64,000 nt of DNA, from contig NZ_MJAO01000007.1 of NCBI RefSeq assembly GCF_001902635.1, forward strand, positions 62,001 to 126,000. The letters are read 5' to 3'. The notes under the pieces are model-generated. The model was not told the DNA's origin, searched no databases, and saw only the letters and a list, made by a program, of their open reading frames with translations. The position numbers and the translations under genes are program-made. Origin of the DNA: Serratia marcescens. GTDB taxonomy: Bacteria > Pseudomonadota > Gammaproteobacteria > Enterobacterales > Enterobacteriaceae. Positions 27,542-36,878 of the stretch are shown one piece after another (position 1 is the stretch's first letter; every line of letters begins with the position of its first letter).

Positions 27542-29128
27542 TTAACTATTTTTCGCCTGATAATCAAAGACCTGATGGGCATTGCAGTAAGCGGCGAAAT
27601 TGTCGATGCTCAACGGCTTACTGAAGTAGTAACCCTGCATGAAGTTGACGCCGTGTTCTTGCAGGAACTGCATCTGCTCGGCGGTCTCCACGCCTTCGGC
27701 CACCGTCAGCATCTTCAGCTTCTTCGCCAGCGAGATCACCGCATCCAGCACCGGCGCGGTGACCGTGTCTTGGCCGATGGTATTGACGAAGCCGCGGTCG
27801 ATCTTCAGGTAATCCATGGTAAAGCGCTCAAGATAGATCAGCGCGCTATGGCCGGTGCCGAAATCGTCTACCGCGATCTCGATGCCTTGTTTATGCAGCC
27901 AGTCGAACTCCGCCAGCGCGCTTTCTTCTTCCACCATGCCGCGTTCGGTGATTTCAAACACCAGCGTAAAGTAGTGGCACGGCAACTGTGCCAGCAGCTC
28001 AAACACGTCCTGATGGAACGACGGCTCGCTGAGATGGGCAGGCGAAATATTGAGGCCGAGCTTGGCACCCTGCGGCAACGCGTTGGCGAGCTGTGGCGCA
28101 TCTTCGGCGATCAGCTTGAACAGATGGCGGGTGAGCGGCACGATCAGGCCGTTGCTCTCGGCGTAGGGGATAAAGACATCGGGCGGGATGCGCCCCTCGA
28201 TCGGGTGTTGCCAGCGGATCAACGCTTCCAGCCCGCCGATGCTGTTGCTGCCGGTATGAAACACCGGCTGGTATTCGATAAAGAACTCGTTGCGTTTGAT
28301 GCCGCGCAGCAGCGCGCGTTCCGGGCTTTGTCGCAACAGCAGCATATAGTAGCAGAGTACGCCGATCATCATCGACAGCACCAGGCTGCCCAGTAGCGTC
28401 AGGCGAATGTCGTTGGGCCGCAGCTTTTCGTTATAAAACATGATGGTCAGCGGCAGATTGGGCAGCGTCAGGTAATCCGCCTTGCCTTTCGGCAGTTGAG
28501 CGACCGGCATCAGGTTCGGGCTGAACGTGGTTAGCGCGCGGTCGCCCATAACGATAGCGATGCCCGGCGCCTGTTCGTCATGCGAGGTGAACAGCAGGTA
28601 GGGCATCAGATCGATATCCAGCGTGGCGAGAATGCCGGTGGCCTGATCGCCGGGATGCCGCAGCCAAACGGCGACCGCCGGTTTGTTAGGCACGATCGGT
28701 GTACCCTGCTGCAGCTTGAAGTCCAGGCGCAGCGTCCAGTCGATGTCTTGGTACAGGGTTTTCATCGGCAGCATCATGTCGCCGGTGGCGGAGGAGCAAT
28801 AAGCGTAACCGTCTTTCACCAACAGGAAGGTGCGCACGCCGCTGGTAAAGGCCGCCTGGTAAGTAATGTCCGACTGGCTGGAGAGACAAGGTTTGTCCAA
28901 CAACGGCATCATCTTCTGCATGACGTCCATCAGGTGCGAGATATAACCCTGCGTGAATTTTTGCGTACGCGCTTCCACTTTGTGCTGATATTGCGTGCGC
29001 TGATGGTTAATCAAAGAAAGTGTGACTGTTGTGAATAACGTAAAAAATACCAGGGCGGCGATGCCGCTTTTAGCCAGGCTGCGCTGTCGGTGCGACACGC
29101 TGCGGGCGAATGCCCTTTTCAAGCCCAT
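27542..29128 (-). CDS. pdeN: c-di-GMP phosphodiesterase with CSS and EAL domains (PdeN/Rtn type)
   Basis: 528 aa. TM1 (about 20-42), a periplasmic CSS domain with redox-type cysteines in KPCLSS and YCSSATG, TM2 (about 243-265), then a complete EAL domain: EALIRW, a catalytic Asn in LGLNISPAHL, FEITERG, DDFGTGHS and AEGVET. Key metal-binding residues are retained, so it should degrade c-di-GMP. E. coli pdeN (rtn) occupies the same place between mepS and yejA. Confidence 0.9.
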   Translation of the reverse strand: MGLKRAFARSVSHRQRSLAKSGIAALVFFTLFTTVTLSLINHQRTQYQHKVEARTQKFTQGYISHLMDVMQKMMPLLDKPCLSSQSDITYQAAFTSGVRTFLLVKDGYAYCSSATGDMMLPMKTLYQDIDWTLRLDFKLQQGTPIVPNKPAVAVWLRHPGDQATGILATLDIDLMPYLLFTSHDEQAPGIAIVMGDRALTTFSPNLMPVAQLPKGKADYLTLPNLPLTIMFYNEKLRPNDIRLTLLGSLVLSMMIGVLCYYMLLLRQSPERALLRGIKRNEFFIEYQPVFHTGSNSIGGLEALIRWQHPIEGRIPPDVFIPYAESNGLIVPLTRHLFKLIAEDAPQLANALPQGAKLGLNISPAHLSEPSFHQDVFELLAQLPCHYFTLVFEITERGMVEEESALAEFDWLHKQGIEIAVDDFGTGHSALIYLERFTMDYLKIDRGFVNTIGQDTVTAPVLDAVISLAKKLKMLTVAEGVETAEQMQFLQEHGVNFMQGYYFSKPLSIDNFAAYCNAHQVFDYQAKNS

Positions 29129-29220
29129 AACCGAGCCCTCAGCAACAGGTCTTCATGATTATCGCGCAGCAGCTTAATGGATTGTGCCAACGGCTTTTTT
29201 TTCATTTTTGCCTTTTTATC

Positions 29221-29442
29221 CTATACCCAGCCGGCGGCGCTGTTTAAATGTGACGCGTCGCCGACAAAAATATATTGCGCATATTTTAAGCGGCAACAAT
29301 TTAAATAACGCCGGGGCGTCATTGCCGTCATCTGACGATAATAGGCGAGTTTTTCCTCGCCGGGGTGATTTCCTGTCAACAGTTTATCAAAATAATGGCG
29401 GGCGGCGGCGTTCAGCAGAGAGGGGAGAGGGAGGATGCGCAC
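29221..29442 (-). pseudogene. Possible remnant of an AraC-type HTH protein
   Basis: 73-codon frame between mepS and pdeN with GGGGAG-N7-ATG ahead of its start. The segment MTPRRYLNCCRLKYAQYIF resembles the linker and first helix of the second HTH of AraC regulators (roughly MSPxRYLxxxRLxxA). The rest of the domain is missing, so it would be a decayed fragment; alternatively it is a small unrelated protein or no gene. Confidence 0.3.
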
Positions 29443-29463
29443 TCCAGACCTGTACGACAGCCA

Positions 29464-29497
29464 AAAAAAACGCCGCCCGTAGGCGGCGCTTATCGCT
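29464..29497 (-). terminator. Intrinsic terminator after mepS
   Basis: Read on the minus strand, CGCCGCC-TACG-GGCGGCG is followed by T8. It lies about 35 bp after the mepS stop. Confidence 0.85.
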
Positions 29498-29530
29498 CGT
29501 TTGGTATTCAGGATCTTCAGGGATGCGCCG

Positions 29531-30106
29531 TCAGCCGTTACTCAGCACCCGGCGCGCTTCTCGATAACGCTTATCCCAGTAGTTATCGGTCAGCTTGGAA
29601 ATCATGACACCACTGCTGGTGGAGGCATGAACGAATTGATCGTTACCTAAATAGATGCCGACATGCCGCCCGGTGGAACCGGCACGGAACAGCACCAAAT
29701 CACCGGCGCGCAGCTTGGTGCGCTGAATTTTCTTGCCGAGATCTTCCTGTTCATAGGTTGAGCGCGGTAAATCCATACCAAATTGTTCGCGGAAGGTGCG
29801 CTGCACAAACGCCGAGCAATCGATGCCGCGTTTGGTGTCACCGCCTAAGCGGTAGCGAACGCCTTTCCAGTCCGCGTACTGATCCATAATCTTTGACTTG
29901 ACGTCAACGTTGCGGACCATTGCTTCGAATTCATCCTGAGAGGCTTGCAGTAAAAGACCGTCTTTGTCATTAACTGCACGCATCTCAGTTTGTGCGTTAC
30001 TCAAGTTCGAAGTGTGGGTCGAGCTACACGCTGAGAGCATAATCGCAGCGGCGATTGCAGGGACTACCCGCAAAAAATATCTCAGAAACGGTTGAGATTT
30101 GACCAT
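29531..30106 (-). CDS. mepS: Murein DD-endopeptidase MepS (Spr)
   Basis: 191 aa outer-membrane lipoprotein, lipobox LSAC with C27, then an NlpC/P60 domain with catalytic C97 (GIDCSAF) and H148 (GRHVGIYLG). It cleaves D-Ala-mDAP crosslinks to allow new glycan strands to be inserted; in E. coli it is degraded by NlpI-Prc. Full length for the family. Confidence 0.96.
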   Translation of the reverse strand: MVKSQPFLRYFLRVVPAIAAAIMLSACSSTHTSNLSNAQTEMRAVNDKDGLLLQASQDEFEAMVRNVDVKSKIMDQYADWKGVRYRLGGDTKRGIDCSAFVQRTFREQFGMDLPRSTYEQEDLGKKIQRTKLRAGDLVLFRAGSTGRHVGIYLGNDQFVHASTSSGVMISKLTDNYWDKRYREARRVLSNG

Positions 30107-30515
30107 TGTTGTTGTTTTCCCTTGAAGTCCTTAACGACGAAAGTCGCTACCTGAAAAATGCCAAACGGAACGAGCCTAATCTGCACCTGTCGCATCGACA
30201 ATCAGTTACCGTTGAAAACGTGCAGGAACGCACATTTTTATCGGATTCCGTACTGATTCGACTTAAACCAGGCACAAACGCATCCGAGATTACCGGAACA
30301 AATAGGGGATTGCGAGTCTTTTTCCCGTCTTTTTTATATGAATTTGTGATGTAACATAATGTAAATCTTCATATAAAAAGCGCCAATTGTCTGATGTATG
30401 AATCTGGCGTGAAATCAGGTTGCAAAAGCGTTAACGGACAGTGGCGGAAATTTGCCTGCGGCGGCGGGGCTGCGGACGGGAGGCAGCGCCTCCCGGGATA
30501 AGTCATAGATGCAGG
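30107..30515. other. 409-bp intergenic region between mepS and lpxT
   Basis: It presumably holds the mepS promoter. A perfect 12-bp inverted repeat TTTTTATATGAA / TTCATATAAAAA (30331-30342 and 30368-30379) with a 25-bp spacer lies 225-273 bp upstream of mepS. A GC-rich stem CGGGAGGC-AGC-GCCTCCCG (30477-30495) follows the lpxT stop and may terminate it weakly. Confidence 0.55.
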
Positions 30516-31226
30516 TTATGGCTGGCCGGGGCAGTGCGTGCCGGGCAGCAGACGGTTCAATCGATTAACAATCCGGTCGCTGCAAGGCGTCATCAGCACC
30601 CAACTGGCGCCGACCAGGACAACGGACAGCGAGCCTACGGCGATATCGGTAAACCAGTGTGCGCCAATCATCACGCGGGGCAATGAAAAGACCAGGGTGA
30701 TCAGCAGGGCAACGGCGAAGGCGCCGCGGCCGAAATAACGCAGCATAAAGCAGGAAAAAATAATCAGCATCATGCCGTGATCGCCGGGGAAGCTGTCGCC
30801 GGACGCGTCCTTGGTGGGGATGCCGGTCAGCTCGCTGACGCGATTGATATTGTCGAAGGTCAGCGTTGGGCTGGGATGCTTCACCGGCAACAGGTGGCCA
30901 AGCTGGTTCAGCACCACGGCGGTCAGCAGCATTACCACGCCGGTGATCACCAGACGGCGGCGGCCGGCGGCGTCCTGTTTCAGGTAGAAGTACAGATACA
31001 GCAGGCCCATGGCGAGCAGTGAGATCGCATCGAACGCGCGGTTATTGGTGATGGCGACCAGATGTAAAAATGCCGGGTCGGTGGCCAGATGGCGGTTAAA
31101 GAAGAAGAAGATTGCCGAATCCAGCGTAAACCAGCCGCCGTGATTGGCCGGCAGGAACCAGGACAGAAACAGCGCAACGCCCAGTAAGTTGAAGAAGAGA
31201 ATGAAGGGTAAATTGCGGCGTGTCAT
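30516..31226 (-). CDS. lpxT: Lipid A 1-diphosphate synthase LpxT (YeiU)
   Basis: 236 aa PAP2-family membrane phosphotransferase; adds a second phosphate to lipid A from undecaprenyl pyrophosphate. Several transmembrane helices and PAP2 motifs are seen: LLPVKHPSPT, SFPGDHG and SLPRVMIGAHWFTDI. Start at ATG 31226 gives the family length. Confidence 0.93.
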   Translation of the reverse strand: MTRRNLPFILFFNLLGVALFLSWFLPANHGGWFTLDSAIFFFFNRHLATDPAFLHLVAITNNRAFDAISLLAMGLLYLYFYLKQDAAGRRRLVITGVVMLLTAVVLNQLGHLLPVKHPSPTLTFDNINRVSELTGIPTKDASGDSFPGDHGMMLIIFSCFMLRYFGRGAFAVALLITLVFSLPRVMIGAHWFTDIAVGSLSVVLVGASWVLMTPCSDRIVNRLNRLLPGTHCPGQP

Positions 31227-31299
31227 GAAATAACCTGTTGGAAAAAATGAAAACAAAACCCGGCCGCCCTGCAGCGACCGGGGGGCAACGGTACGGGGT

Positions 31300-32274
31300 T
31301 TAACTTAAACGAATCTTAAACAAGGCGGATTGCAGGGCGTTCCAATCGGCATTTTCGCTGTGGATCAGCTCAATTCGGCTGTCGAGCGGCGCTACCGGGC
31401 GGGTTTCGATGCTGAGATCCTGCCCCTGGCGGTTGATGAGCAGCGTGCCTTCGGCGATGCGTACCACGCCTTTGGCGCGTTCGACCGGCGCCAGCCGCAC
31501 CCATTCCATAAAGCCAACGGTGTCGAACTGGGTGTCGCCGTCAAAAATCCAGCCGCAGCTGGTGAAGCCTTGCCCCTGGTTCAGCGCACGGCGCCAGCGG
31601 GCGTTCTCCGGCAGCCGCAGCGCCGCCAGCCCTTGCGTTTTCGCCTGCCCATGATGATGCTGCGCGTCCGGCAATTCTGTGCGATTTGTGCGTGGACGCG
31701 CCAACAGCGCGACATCCGCCTCGCCTTGCGCGATGGCGTAGCAGGGGCGCTGCAACGGATCCTGCGCCGCCCACGCCTCTAGCGCCAGCCGGTCTTCCGG
31801 CTGATAGGTATCGCTTTTGCTGGCTAAAATAATGTCGGCCGCGGCCAACTGATCGCGGAAGTTTTCGTTGTCGCGGTAGCGGGGCTGGCTGAGCTGACGG
31901 GCATCCAGCAGACATAACGTGGCCTGCAGATCGATCCAGCCGGCATAGCTCTCTTGGGTCAGTAGCGCCAGGATTTGCTTCGGGTGCCCGAGCCCGGTCG
32001 GCTCGATCAACAGCCGGTCCGGTTTGGCCTGTTGCAGCAGCATATTCAAGCCCACCTGCATCGGCAGGCCGTTGACGCAGCACATGCAGCCGCCGGGGAT
32101 CTCTTTCAGCACAGCGCCGCTGTCCGCCAGCAGCGCGCCGTCGATGCCGATCTCGCCGAATTCGTTGACCAATACCGCCCAGCGTTCGTGCTCGGGTTTA
32201 TGGGCCAGCAAATGGCGGATGGTGGTGGTTTTACCGCTGCCGAGGAAGCCGGTAATCAGATTGGTTTTGGTCAT
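31300..32274 (-). CDS. yeiR: COG0523 metal-chaperone GTPase YeiR
   Basis: 324 aa G3E GTPase with Walker A GFLGSGKTT, the CxCC metal site (GGCMCC) and base-recognition SKSD. E. coli YeiR is a zinc-linked member. There is a histidine stretch (QHHHG) in the linker before the C-terminal CobW domain. Start at ATG 32274, with AGGAA upstream; a TTG one codon earlier is possible. Confidence 0.92.
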   Translation of the reverse strand: MTKTNLITGFLGSGKTTTIRHLLAHKPEHERWAVLVNEFGEIGIDGALLADSGAVLKEIPGGCMCCVNGLPMQVGLNMLLQQAKPDRLLIEPTGLGHPKQILALLTQESYAGWIDLQATLCLLDARQLSQPRYRDNENFRDQLAAADIILASKSDTYQPEDRLALEAWAAQDPLQRPCYAIAQGEADVALLARPRTNRTELPDAQHHHGQAKTQGLAALRLPENARWRRALNQGQGFTSCGWIFDGDTQFDTVGFMEWVRLAPVERAKGVVRIAEGTLLINRQGQDLSIETRPVAPLDSRIELIHSENADWNALQSALFKIRLS

Positions 32275-32277
32275 CAA

Positions 32278-32593
32278 TAATTCCTGAATGCAATAATTAA
32301 TCTGCTTGATAAATGAGCGATATTGCGTGGGCAGCGACGCGGCCGCTATTTAATTTGTGCTCCATCTCGCAAATTCTGCACGTCAACATGCGCTTTTCAA
32401 ACGACAAAATCCATCTTTAGTGGCAAGAAAATTCGTAGATAAAACCATGCATTAGACAGGGTTAAGGCTTGTTAGTAGCTTGTTTTTACTTTGTTAATTA
32501 CCCGATTAACGATCAAATCGTTCCCCTTTCCTTGCGATTATTCCGAACAAGATCCTCTATGGTTAAATTGGCTTAACTAAAAATGAGGTTGCC
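32278..32593. other. 316-bp intergenic region before the pilin-like gene
   Basis: Divergent, AT-rich promoter region between yeiR and the pilin-like gene. It contains the small inverted repeat GTTAAT-TACCCG-ATTAAC near 32493-32510. Nothing else recognised. Confidence 0.45.
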
Positions 32594-32902
32594 ATGAATA
32601 CCTTTCGGTTATTTTTGATCGTAGGAATGTTGTTTTCATGGACGGCAGTGAGTCATGCAGGAGTTGCCGGCGGGGTAATTCGCTTCGTCGGTTCTATCGT
32701 TGAAAGTCCTTGCACGGTCAATATTGCAGATTCTAAGGCGAATACGCAATGTTACCGCAACGGCCGGCATTATCAGGCCCAGCAAGCGTTGTCAGGTTTT
32801 GATACTACACGCAAAGAACTTCCGCTCAATCTAGGCACAACCGAAATGAAGTGGGTAGACCAACAGAAAAAACTTGCTGTTATGACGGTCGTTTATCGTT
32901 AA
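32594..32902 (+). CDS. Short pilin-like secreted protein
   Basis: 102 aa with a signal peptide (about 1-22, ending SHA). The mature start GVAGGVIRFVGSIVESPCTV resembles the first strand of type 1 fimbrial subunits, with C40 and C53 positioned for a disulfide, and the end (LAVMTVVYR) resembles the last strand of such subunits. Typical pilins are about 160-180 aa, so the middle of the domain is missing. No usher or chaperone gene is nearby. It could be a minimal periplasmic or surface protein or a pruned pilin. It is inserted between yeiR and efpL relative to the E. coli order. Confidence 0.7.
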   Translation: MNTFRLFLIVGMLFSWTAVSHAGVAGGVIRFVGSIVESPCTVNIADSKANTQCYRNGRHYQAQQALSGFDTTRKELPLNLGTTEMKWVDQQKKLAVMTVVYR

Positions 32903-32911
32903 GTCGTTCCG

Positions 32912-32941
32912 CCATGCCGGCGTAACGTTACGCCGGCATGG
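32912..32941. terminator. 30-bp perfect palindrome after the pilin-like gene
   Basis: The two 15-bp halves CCATGCCGGCGTAAC and GTTACGCCGGCATGG are perfectly complementary without a spacer, 9 bp after the stop codon. Placement suggests a terminator, although only GTTAT, not a U-run, follows. Confidence 0.6.
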
Positions 32942-33060
32942 TTATCCTCAGACCTGCAGGCCCCTCACCGCACCGCCCACACCTTCGACCGTCACCACTT
33001 ATGCAAACGCAGTAGGCTCCGCCTGCCGTGCTTTCACCGCATTGCCGTAGCGGAAAATGA

Positions 33061-33084
33061 AACGGGGCCGATATCGGCCCCGTT
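33061..33084 (-). terminator. Terminator of efpL
   Basis: A 24-bp perfect palindrome (halves AACGGGGCCGAT / ATCGGCCCCGTT) just after the efpL stop, followed on the minus strand by TTTCATTTT. Confidence 0.8.
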
Positions 33085-33092
33085 GGCGTCGA

Positions 33093-33665
33093 CTAGTCGG
33101 CGCGGCTCATATAGCGGCGTTCGGCGATATGAATGCGGATTTTGTCGCCGGCACTGAGGTATTCCGGCACGTGGATCACCAGGCCGGTCGCCATGGTGGC
33201 CGGTTTGTTGCGGGCGCTGGCGGAAGCGCCTTTGATGCCCGGCGCGGTCTCGACGATTTCCATATCCACGGTCTGCGGCAACTCCAGCGCCAGCACCTGG
33301 CCGTCCAGCGTCAGCACCTGCATGCCCGGCAGGCCACCTTCCGGAATGAACAGCAGCTCGTCTTCGATCTGGTCTTTCTTGAAGATGTACGGGGTGTAGT
33401 CCTCGTCATCCATAAACACGTATTCTTCGCCGTCGATATAGGAGAAGTTCACCTTGCGGCGCGACAGGGAAATGGTGTCCAGGATATCGTCGCCCTTGAA
33501 GCGCTCTTCCACTTTCAGGCCGGTACGCACGTCGGAGAAGCGCATTTTGTACAGGGTGCTGGCGCCGCGGGCGCTCGGGCTCTGCACGTCGATGTCTTTC
33601 ACCAGCAGCAGCTTGCCGTTGTAGCTGATCGCCATGCCGCGTTTAATTTCGTTAGCTCTTGCCAT
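33093..33665 (-). CDS. efpL: Elongation factor P-like protein EfpL (YeiP)
   Basis: 190 aa, three-domain EF-P paralogue that rescues ribosomes stalled at proline-rich and related motifs. The KOW domain tip has R33 (SARGAS) instead of the modified lysine of EF-P, the hallmark of this paralogue. Full length; ends in a strong palindromic terminator. Confidence 0.95.
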   Translation of the reverse strand: MARANEIKRGMAISYNGKLLLVKDIDVQSPSARGASTLYKMRFSDVRTGLKVEERFKGDDILDTISLSRRKVNFSYIDGEEYVFMDDEDYTPYIFKKDQIEDELLFIPEGGLPGMQVLTLDGQVLALELPQTVDMEIVETAPGIKGASASARNKPATMATGLVIHVPEYLSAGDKIRIHIAERRYMSRAD

Positions 33666-33762
33666 TTCAATTCATCCGCAATGAAGAGTATTAGAGAAGT
33701 TGCGACAAGGTACTCGCGCCGCCGATTTCAGGCAATAGCCCGGCGTAAAAACAGTGCGGGAA

Positions 33763-33783
33763 AGGGGGGCGAGCGCCCTCCCG
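33763..33783 (-). terminator. Probable terminator of mtr
   Basis: The GC-rich stem GGGCG-AG-CGCCC with flanking G/C tracts lies 8 bp after the mtr stop; only a short T-run follows on the minus strand. Confidence 0.45.
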
Positions 33784-33790
33784 TCAAGGA

Positions 33791-35035
33791 TTACTGGAAT
33801 ACCGGCAGCAGGCCGAACAGCGACAGAATATGCGCAGCGGCGTTGATCAGCCCGAACAGGATGACGAACAGGATCACGCCGTTGCCGCCCGGAGCACGGT
33901 AGCCCGCCTGCGGATGGCGGCGGCGGCTGGCGCGCGCCATCAGCGCCGGCACGATCACCGCCCAGACGGTGGCCGCCAGCCCGGCGAAGCCGATGGCGTA
34001 CAGGAAACCGTTCGGGAACAGCAGTGCGGCCAGGGTCGGCGGCACGAAGGTCACCAGCGCGGTCTTGCTGCGCCCGACGGCATCGTCCTTGAACTTGCAG
34101 AAGTCAGCCAGGTAGTCGAACAGGCCGAGCGACACCCCAAGGAACGAGCTGGCCAGCGCCATATAGGAGAAGGCGTTCAGCAGTTGGCTGACGGCCTGGC
34201 TGCTGGAGACGTTGCCCATTTGCTTGAGCAGGCTGCCGATGTTTCCGCCTTCGGCGATCACCTGCTTAAAGGCGTCGCGCGCGATATTGCCCTGAATCAC
34301 ATACTGCCACAGGATGTAGATCGCCAGCGCCAGCAGGGTGCCGTATACCAGGCTGCGCACCACGGAGCCGCTGTCCTTGTGGTAGTACTTCACCAACCCG
34401 GGAATGTTGCCGTGGTAGCCGAACGAGGTCAGCAGGTAAGGCAGCGCCGCCAGGGCGTAAGGCAGATAGCTGGCCTGGTCATCGCCGGTGTTGAACAGCA
34501 CTGCGGGCTGCACGTGGGTAAACATGTCGCCCACCGACATCACGAAGGTGATCACCATGCCGCCGATCAGAATGGTGCTCAGGCGGTCGACCGCACGGGT
34601 GGAGAGCCAGACGATAAACGCCACGACCAGCGCGAACACCAGGCCGGCGGTGGTCTGGCCGACGCCGACGACGCCTTCCAGCGTGTGGGCGATGATCGAG
34701 CCGCCGGCGGAGATATAGGCGTAGGTCAGGATATACAGCACGAACGCCACCGACAGGCCGTTCACGGCGTTCCAGCCTTTACCCAGCAGGTCCTTGACCA
34801 TGGTATTGAAGCTGGCGCCGCTCGGGTAATGCAGCGTGGCTTCGAGGATCATCAGGCCGGAAAGCAACATGCAGGCCCAGGTATACACCAGCAGCGCGAC
34901 GGAGCCGCTGAACCAGACACCGGAAGTGACGATCGGAATGGAAAACATGCCGGCGCCAACGGCGGTACCGGCAATGATCATCGCGCCGCCGAGTACTGAA
35001 GGGCGGGACAGCTTCTGGATGGTGTCCGTAGACAT
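33791..35035 (-). CDS. mtr: Tryptophan permease Mtr
   Basis: 414 aa, same length as E. coli Mtr; hydroxy/aromatic amino acid permease family with 11 transmembrane helices and N-terminal signature [24 protein letters not shown] precedes the ATG. A TrpR-operator-like sequence lies 26 bp upstream. It is inserted between efpL and yeiW compared with E. coli. Confidence 0.94.
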   Translation of the reverse strand: MSTDTIQKLSRPSVLGGAMIIAGTAVGAGMFSIPIVTSGVWFSGSVALLVYTWACMLLSGLMILEATLHYPSGASFNTMVKDLLGKGWNAVNGLSVAFVLYILTYAYISAGGSIIAHTLEGVVGVGQTTAGLVFALVVAFIVWLSTRAVDRLSTILIGGMVITFVMSVGDMFTHVQPAVLFNTGDDQASYLPYALAALPYLLTSFGYHGNIPGLVKYYHKDSGSVVRSLVYGTLLALAIYILWQYVIQGNIARDAFKQVIAEGGNIGSLLKQMGNVSSSQAVSQLLNAFSYMALASSFLGVSLGLFDYLADFCKFKDDAVGRSKTALVTFVPPTLAALLFPNGFLYAIGFAGLAATVWAVIVPALMARASRRRHPQAGYRAPGGNGVILFVILFGLINAAAHILSLFGLLPVFQ

Positions 35036-35060
35036 GCGTGCTCCTGGGATGGGTTCTTTT

Positions 35061-35078
35061 GTACTAGCTCAATGGTAC
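35061..35078. promoter_or_regulatory. TrpR-operator-like sequence upstream of mtr
   Basis: GTACTAGCTCAATGGTAC has the dyad and CTAG core of trp operators. E. coli mtr is repressed by TrpR with tryptophan, so this is a likely operator. A TyrR box is not evident. Confidence 0.6.
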
Positions 35079-35296
35079 ATGGGTGTATGACGCATGTAAA
35101 GCAGGGGAGTTGCACGTTTCACGCGTTTTTTTCTTTAAATCAAGGTTTGTTGGGCGTTTTTTCACCATGGTGTGAAGCCGGCCGGCGCAGGGTGATGCGT
35201 GTAAAGATCGCCGGGATGCAGGGATTCTGCTGGCGGCCGCTGCGCGCGGCTGCTATTGTCGCGCTTCTTTTCCCCAGCCCACCAGGAGTAGCGCTG

Positions 35297-35551
35297 ATGG
35301 ACTGTCGCAGCGACTGCGGCGCCTGCTGTATCGCGCCGTCAATATCCAGCCCGATCCCCGGCATGCCGAACGGCAAGCCCGCCAATACCCGCTGCATTCA
35401 TTTGGATGAACAGTTGCGCTGTGGTCTGTTTCATTCGCCGTTACGGCCGAAGGTGTGCGGCAGCCTGCAGCCGAGTCGCGACATGTGCCACGATCACCGC
35501 GATCAGGCGTTGATCTACCTTGCCAGGCTGGAAGCGGACACCGCACCCTAA
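35297..35551 (+). CDS. yeiW: YkgJ/UPF0153 cysteine-cluster protein YeiW
   Basis: 84 aa with a conserved cysteine pattern ([10 protein letters not shown]35-like in TRCIHL, CGLF, VCGSL, MCHDH) likely binding a metal or Fe-S cluster. Start at ATG 35297 with AGGAG 9 bases upstream; the open frame extends upstream without similarity. Its stop overlaps the stop of setB on the other strand by 4 bp. Function unknown. Confidence 0.88.
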   Translation: MDCRSDCGACCIAPSISSPIPGMPNGKPANTRCIHLDEQLRCGLFHSPLRPKVCGSLQPSRDMCHDHRDQALIYLARLEADTAP

Positions 35552-36723
35552 GCGTCTTTCAACCGCCACAGGCACAGCGTGGCACCCACCGTCATCGCCA
35601 GTGCGGCGTAAAACACCGCATGGTAGTTCCAGATTTCCGCCACCGCACCGGCGATCGAGCCGGCGATGATCCAGCCCACCCGGGTGGTGTTGGTGAACAG
35701 CGTGGTGGCGGCCCCGGCCTGGCCGGGCATCAAATCCTGAAAATAGAGCATGCCGATCCCCGCCAGCACGCCGATAAACGCCGCATTCAGCAGTTGCAGG
35801 GCGATGAGCTGCCAACTGCCGGTGATAAACAGCAGGCCGCAGTAGAACAACACGCCGGCGATCACTGCCACCCGCATCAGGAAACGCTTGCCGCAGCGCT
35901 TAGCCACCAAGCCGGCGAGCAGCATAATCGGGATCTCCAGCCCGGCGGCGGCACCCATCAACACCCCGGCCAGCCGCTCCGGCAGCCGCAGTTCGTGCAC
36001 CACGTACAGCGGCATGTTGATCAGATACATGCTGTTGGCGGTCCACATCAGGGTGCAGGCGGCGAACAGCAGCAGCGAATCGCGACGATGCTGCCGCGGG
36101 GCGGCCAGTGGGGCGCCCGTCGCCGCGCTTTTCGGCATCGAAGGCAACAGCTTCCACACCAGCAGACCGCACAGCACGAAGGCTGCCGCACCCGCCAGAT
36201 ACATGGCCTTAAAGCCGAAACCCAGCGCCAACGCGAAGGCGATCGGCGGGCCGATCACCCAGGCGAGGGAGACCTGCGCGCGCATCACGGAAGTGAACAT
36301 CACCGCCTCGCGGCCGGTGCGGTCGGCATGCTCGCGCGCCAGCGCAAACATCTGCGGGTTGGCGGTGGAGCCGAAGCTGGTCAGCACCACGCCGACGATC
36401 AGCAGCAGGTAATAGTCGCGGTTCCAGGCGAACAGGGTGAAACCCAGCGCGCCCAGCATGCAGCAAAGGAAGATCAGCGATTTGCGATCGCCTTTTTTAT
36501 CCGAACGGCTGGCGAGAAACTGGCTGACCAGAATGCCGATCACCGCGCTACCGGTAAAGAACAGCCCGACCAGCGCCGGCCGCACCTTGACCTCGGTCTC
36601 CAGAAACAGGCTCAGCGTCGGGGTTTGCAAGGCGCCGGCGATGCCGGTGAGAAACGCCACCGCCAAAAAGGCCAGCGAGGTGAAATCGGGCGCGCGTCGC
36701 GTTACTGCTGAGGAAGTTGGCAT
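35548..36723 (-). CDS. setB: Sugar efflux transporter SetB
   Basis: 391 aa MFS sugar exporter with 12 transmembrane helices; Set family signature features [23 protein letters not shown]. coli SetB exports glucose and lactose in assays and lies beside fruB and yeiW, as here. Confidence 0.92.
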   Translation of the reverse strand: MPTSSAVTRRAPDFTSLAFLAVAFLTGIAGALQTPTLSLFLETEVKVRPALVGLFFTGSAVIGILVSQFLASRSDKKGDRKSLIFLCCMLGALGFTLFAWNRDYYLLLIVGVVLTSFGSTANPQMFALAREHADRTGREAVMFTSVMRAQVSLAWVIGPPIAFALALGFGFKAMYLAGAAAFVLCGLLVWKLLPSMPKSAATGAPLAAPRQHRRDSLLLFAACTLMWTANSMYLINMPLYVVHELRLPERLAGVLMGAAAGLEIPIMLLAGLVAKRCGKRFLMRVAVIAGVLFYCGLLFITGSWQLIALQLLNAAFIGVLAGIGMLYFQDLMPGQAGAATTLFTNTTRVGWIIAGSIAGAVAEIWNYHAVFYAALAMTVGATLCLWRLKDA

Positions 36724-36838
36724 GGCGGTCGAGAAATCGTCAAAAGTGGGAGGTCGCGCGCATCATACGCCCGTTGAAATGAAACGCAAACCGCTATCCC
36801 TCAGCGAAGGGTAAACGGATATTGCGTGCGGCGGCGAG

Positions 36839-36861
36839 AAAAAAGGGGCGCGTTGCGCCCC
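36839..36861 (-). terminator. Terminator of torCA
   Basis: The stem GGGGCGC-GTT-GCGCCCC is followed on the minus strand by TTTTTT; it lies 18 bp after the torA stop. Confidence 0.85.
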
Positions 36862-36878
36862 CCTTGCTTGCCGGTAAA

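Larger units (their letters stand above)
29129..29530. other. 400-bp intergenic region between pdeN and mepS
   Basis: It holds the mepS terminator (29464-29497), a 73-codon minus-strand frame with a fragment resembling an AraC-type HTH (29221-29442), and the presumed pdeN promoter. Confidence 0.5.
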
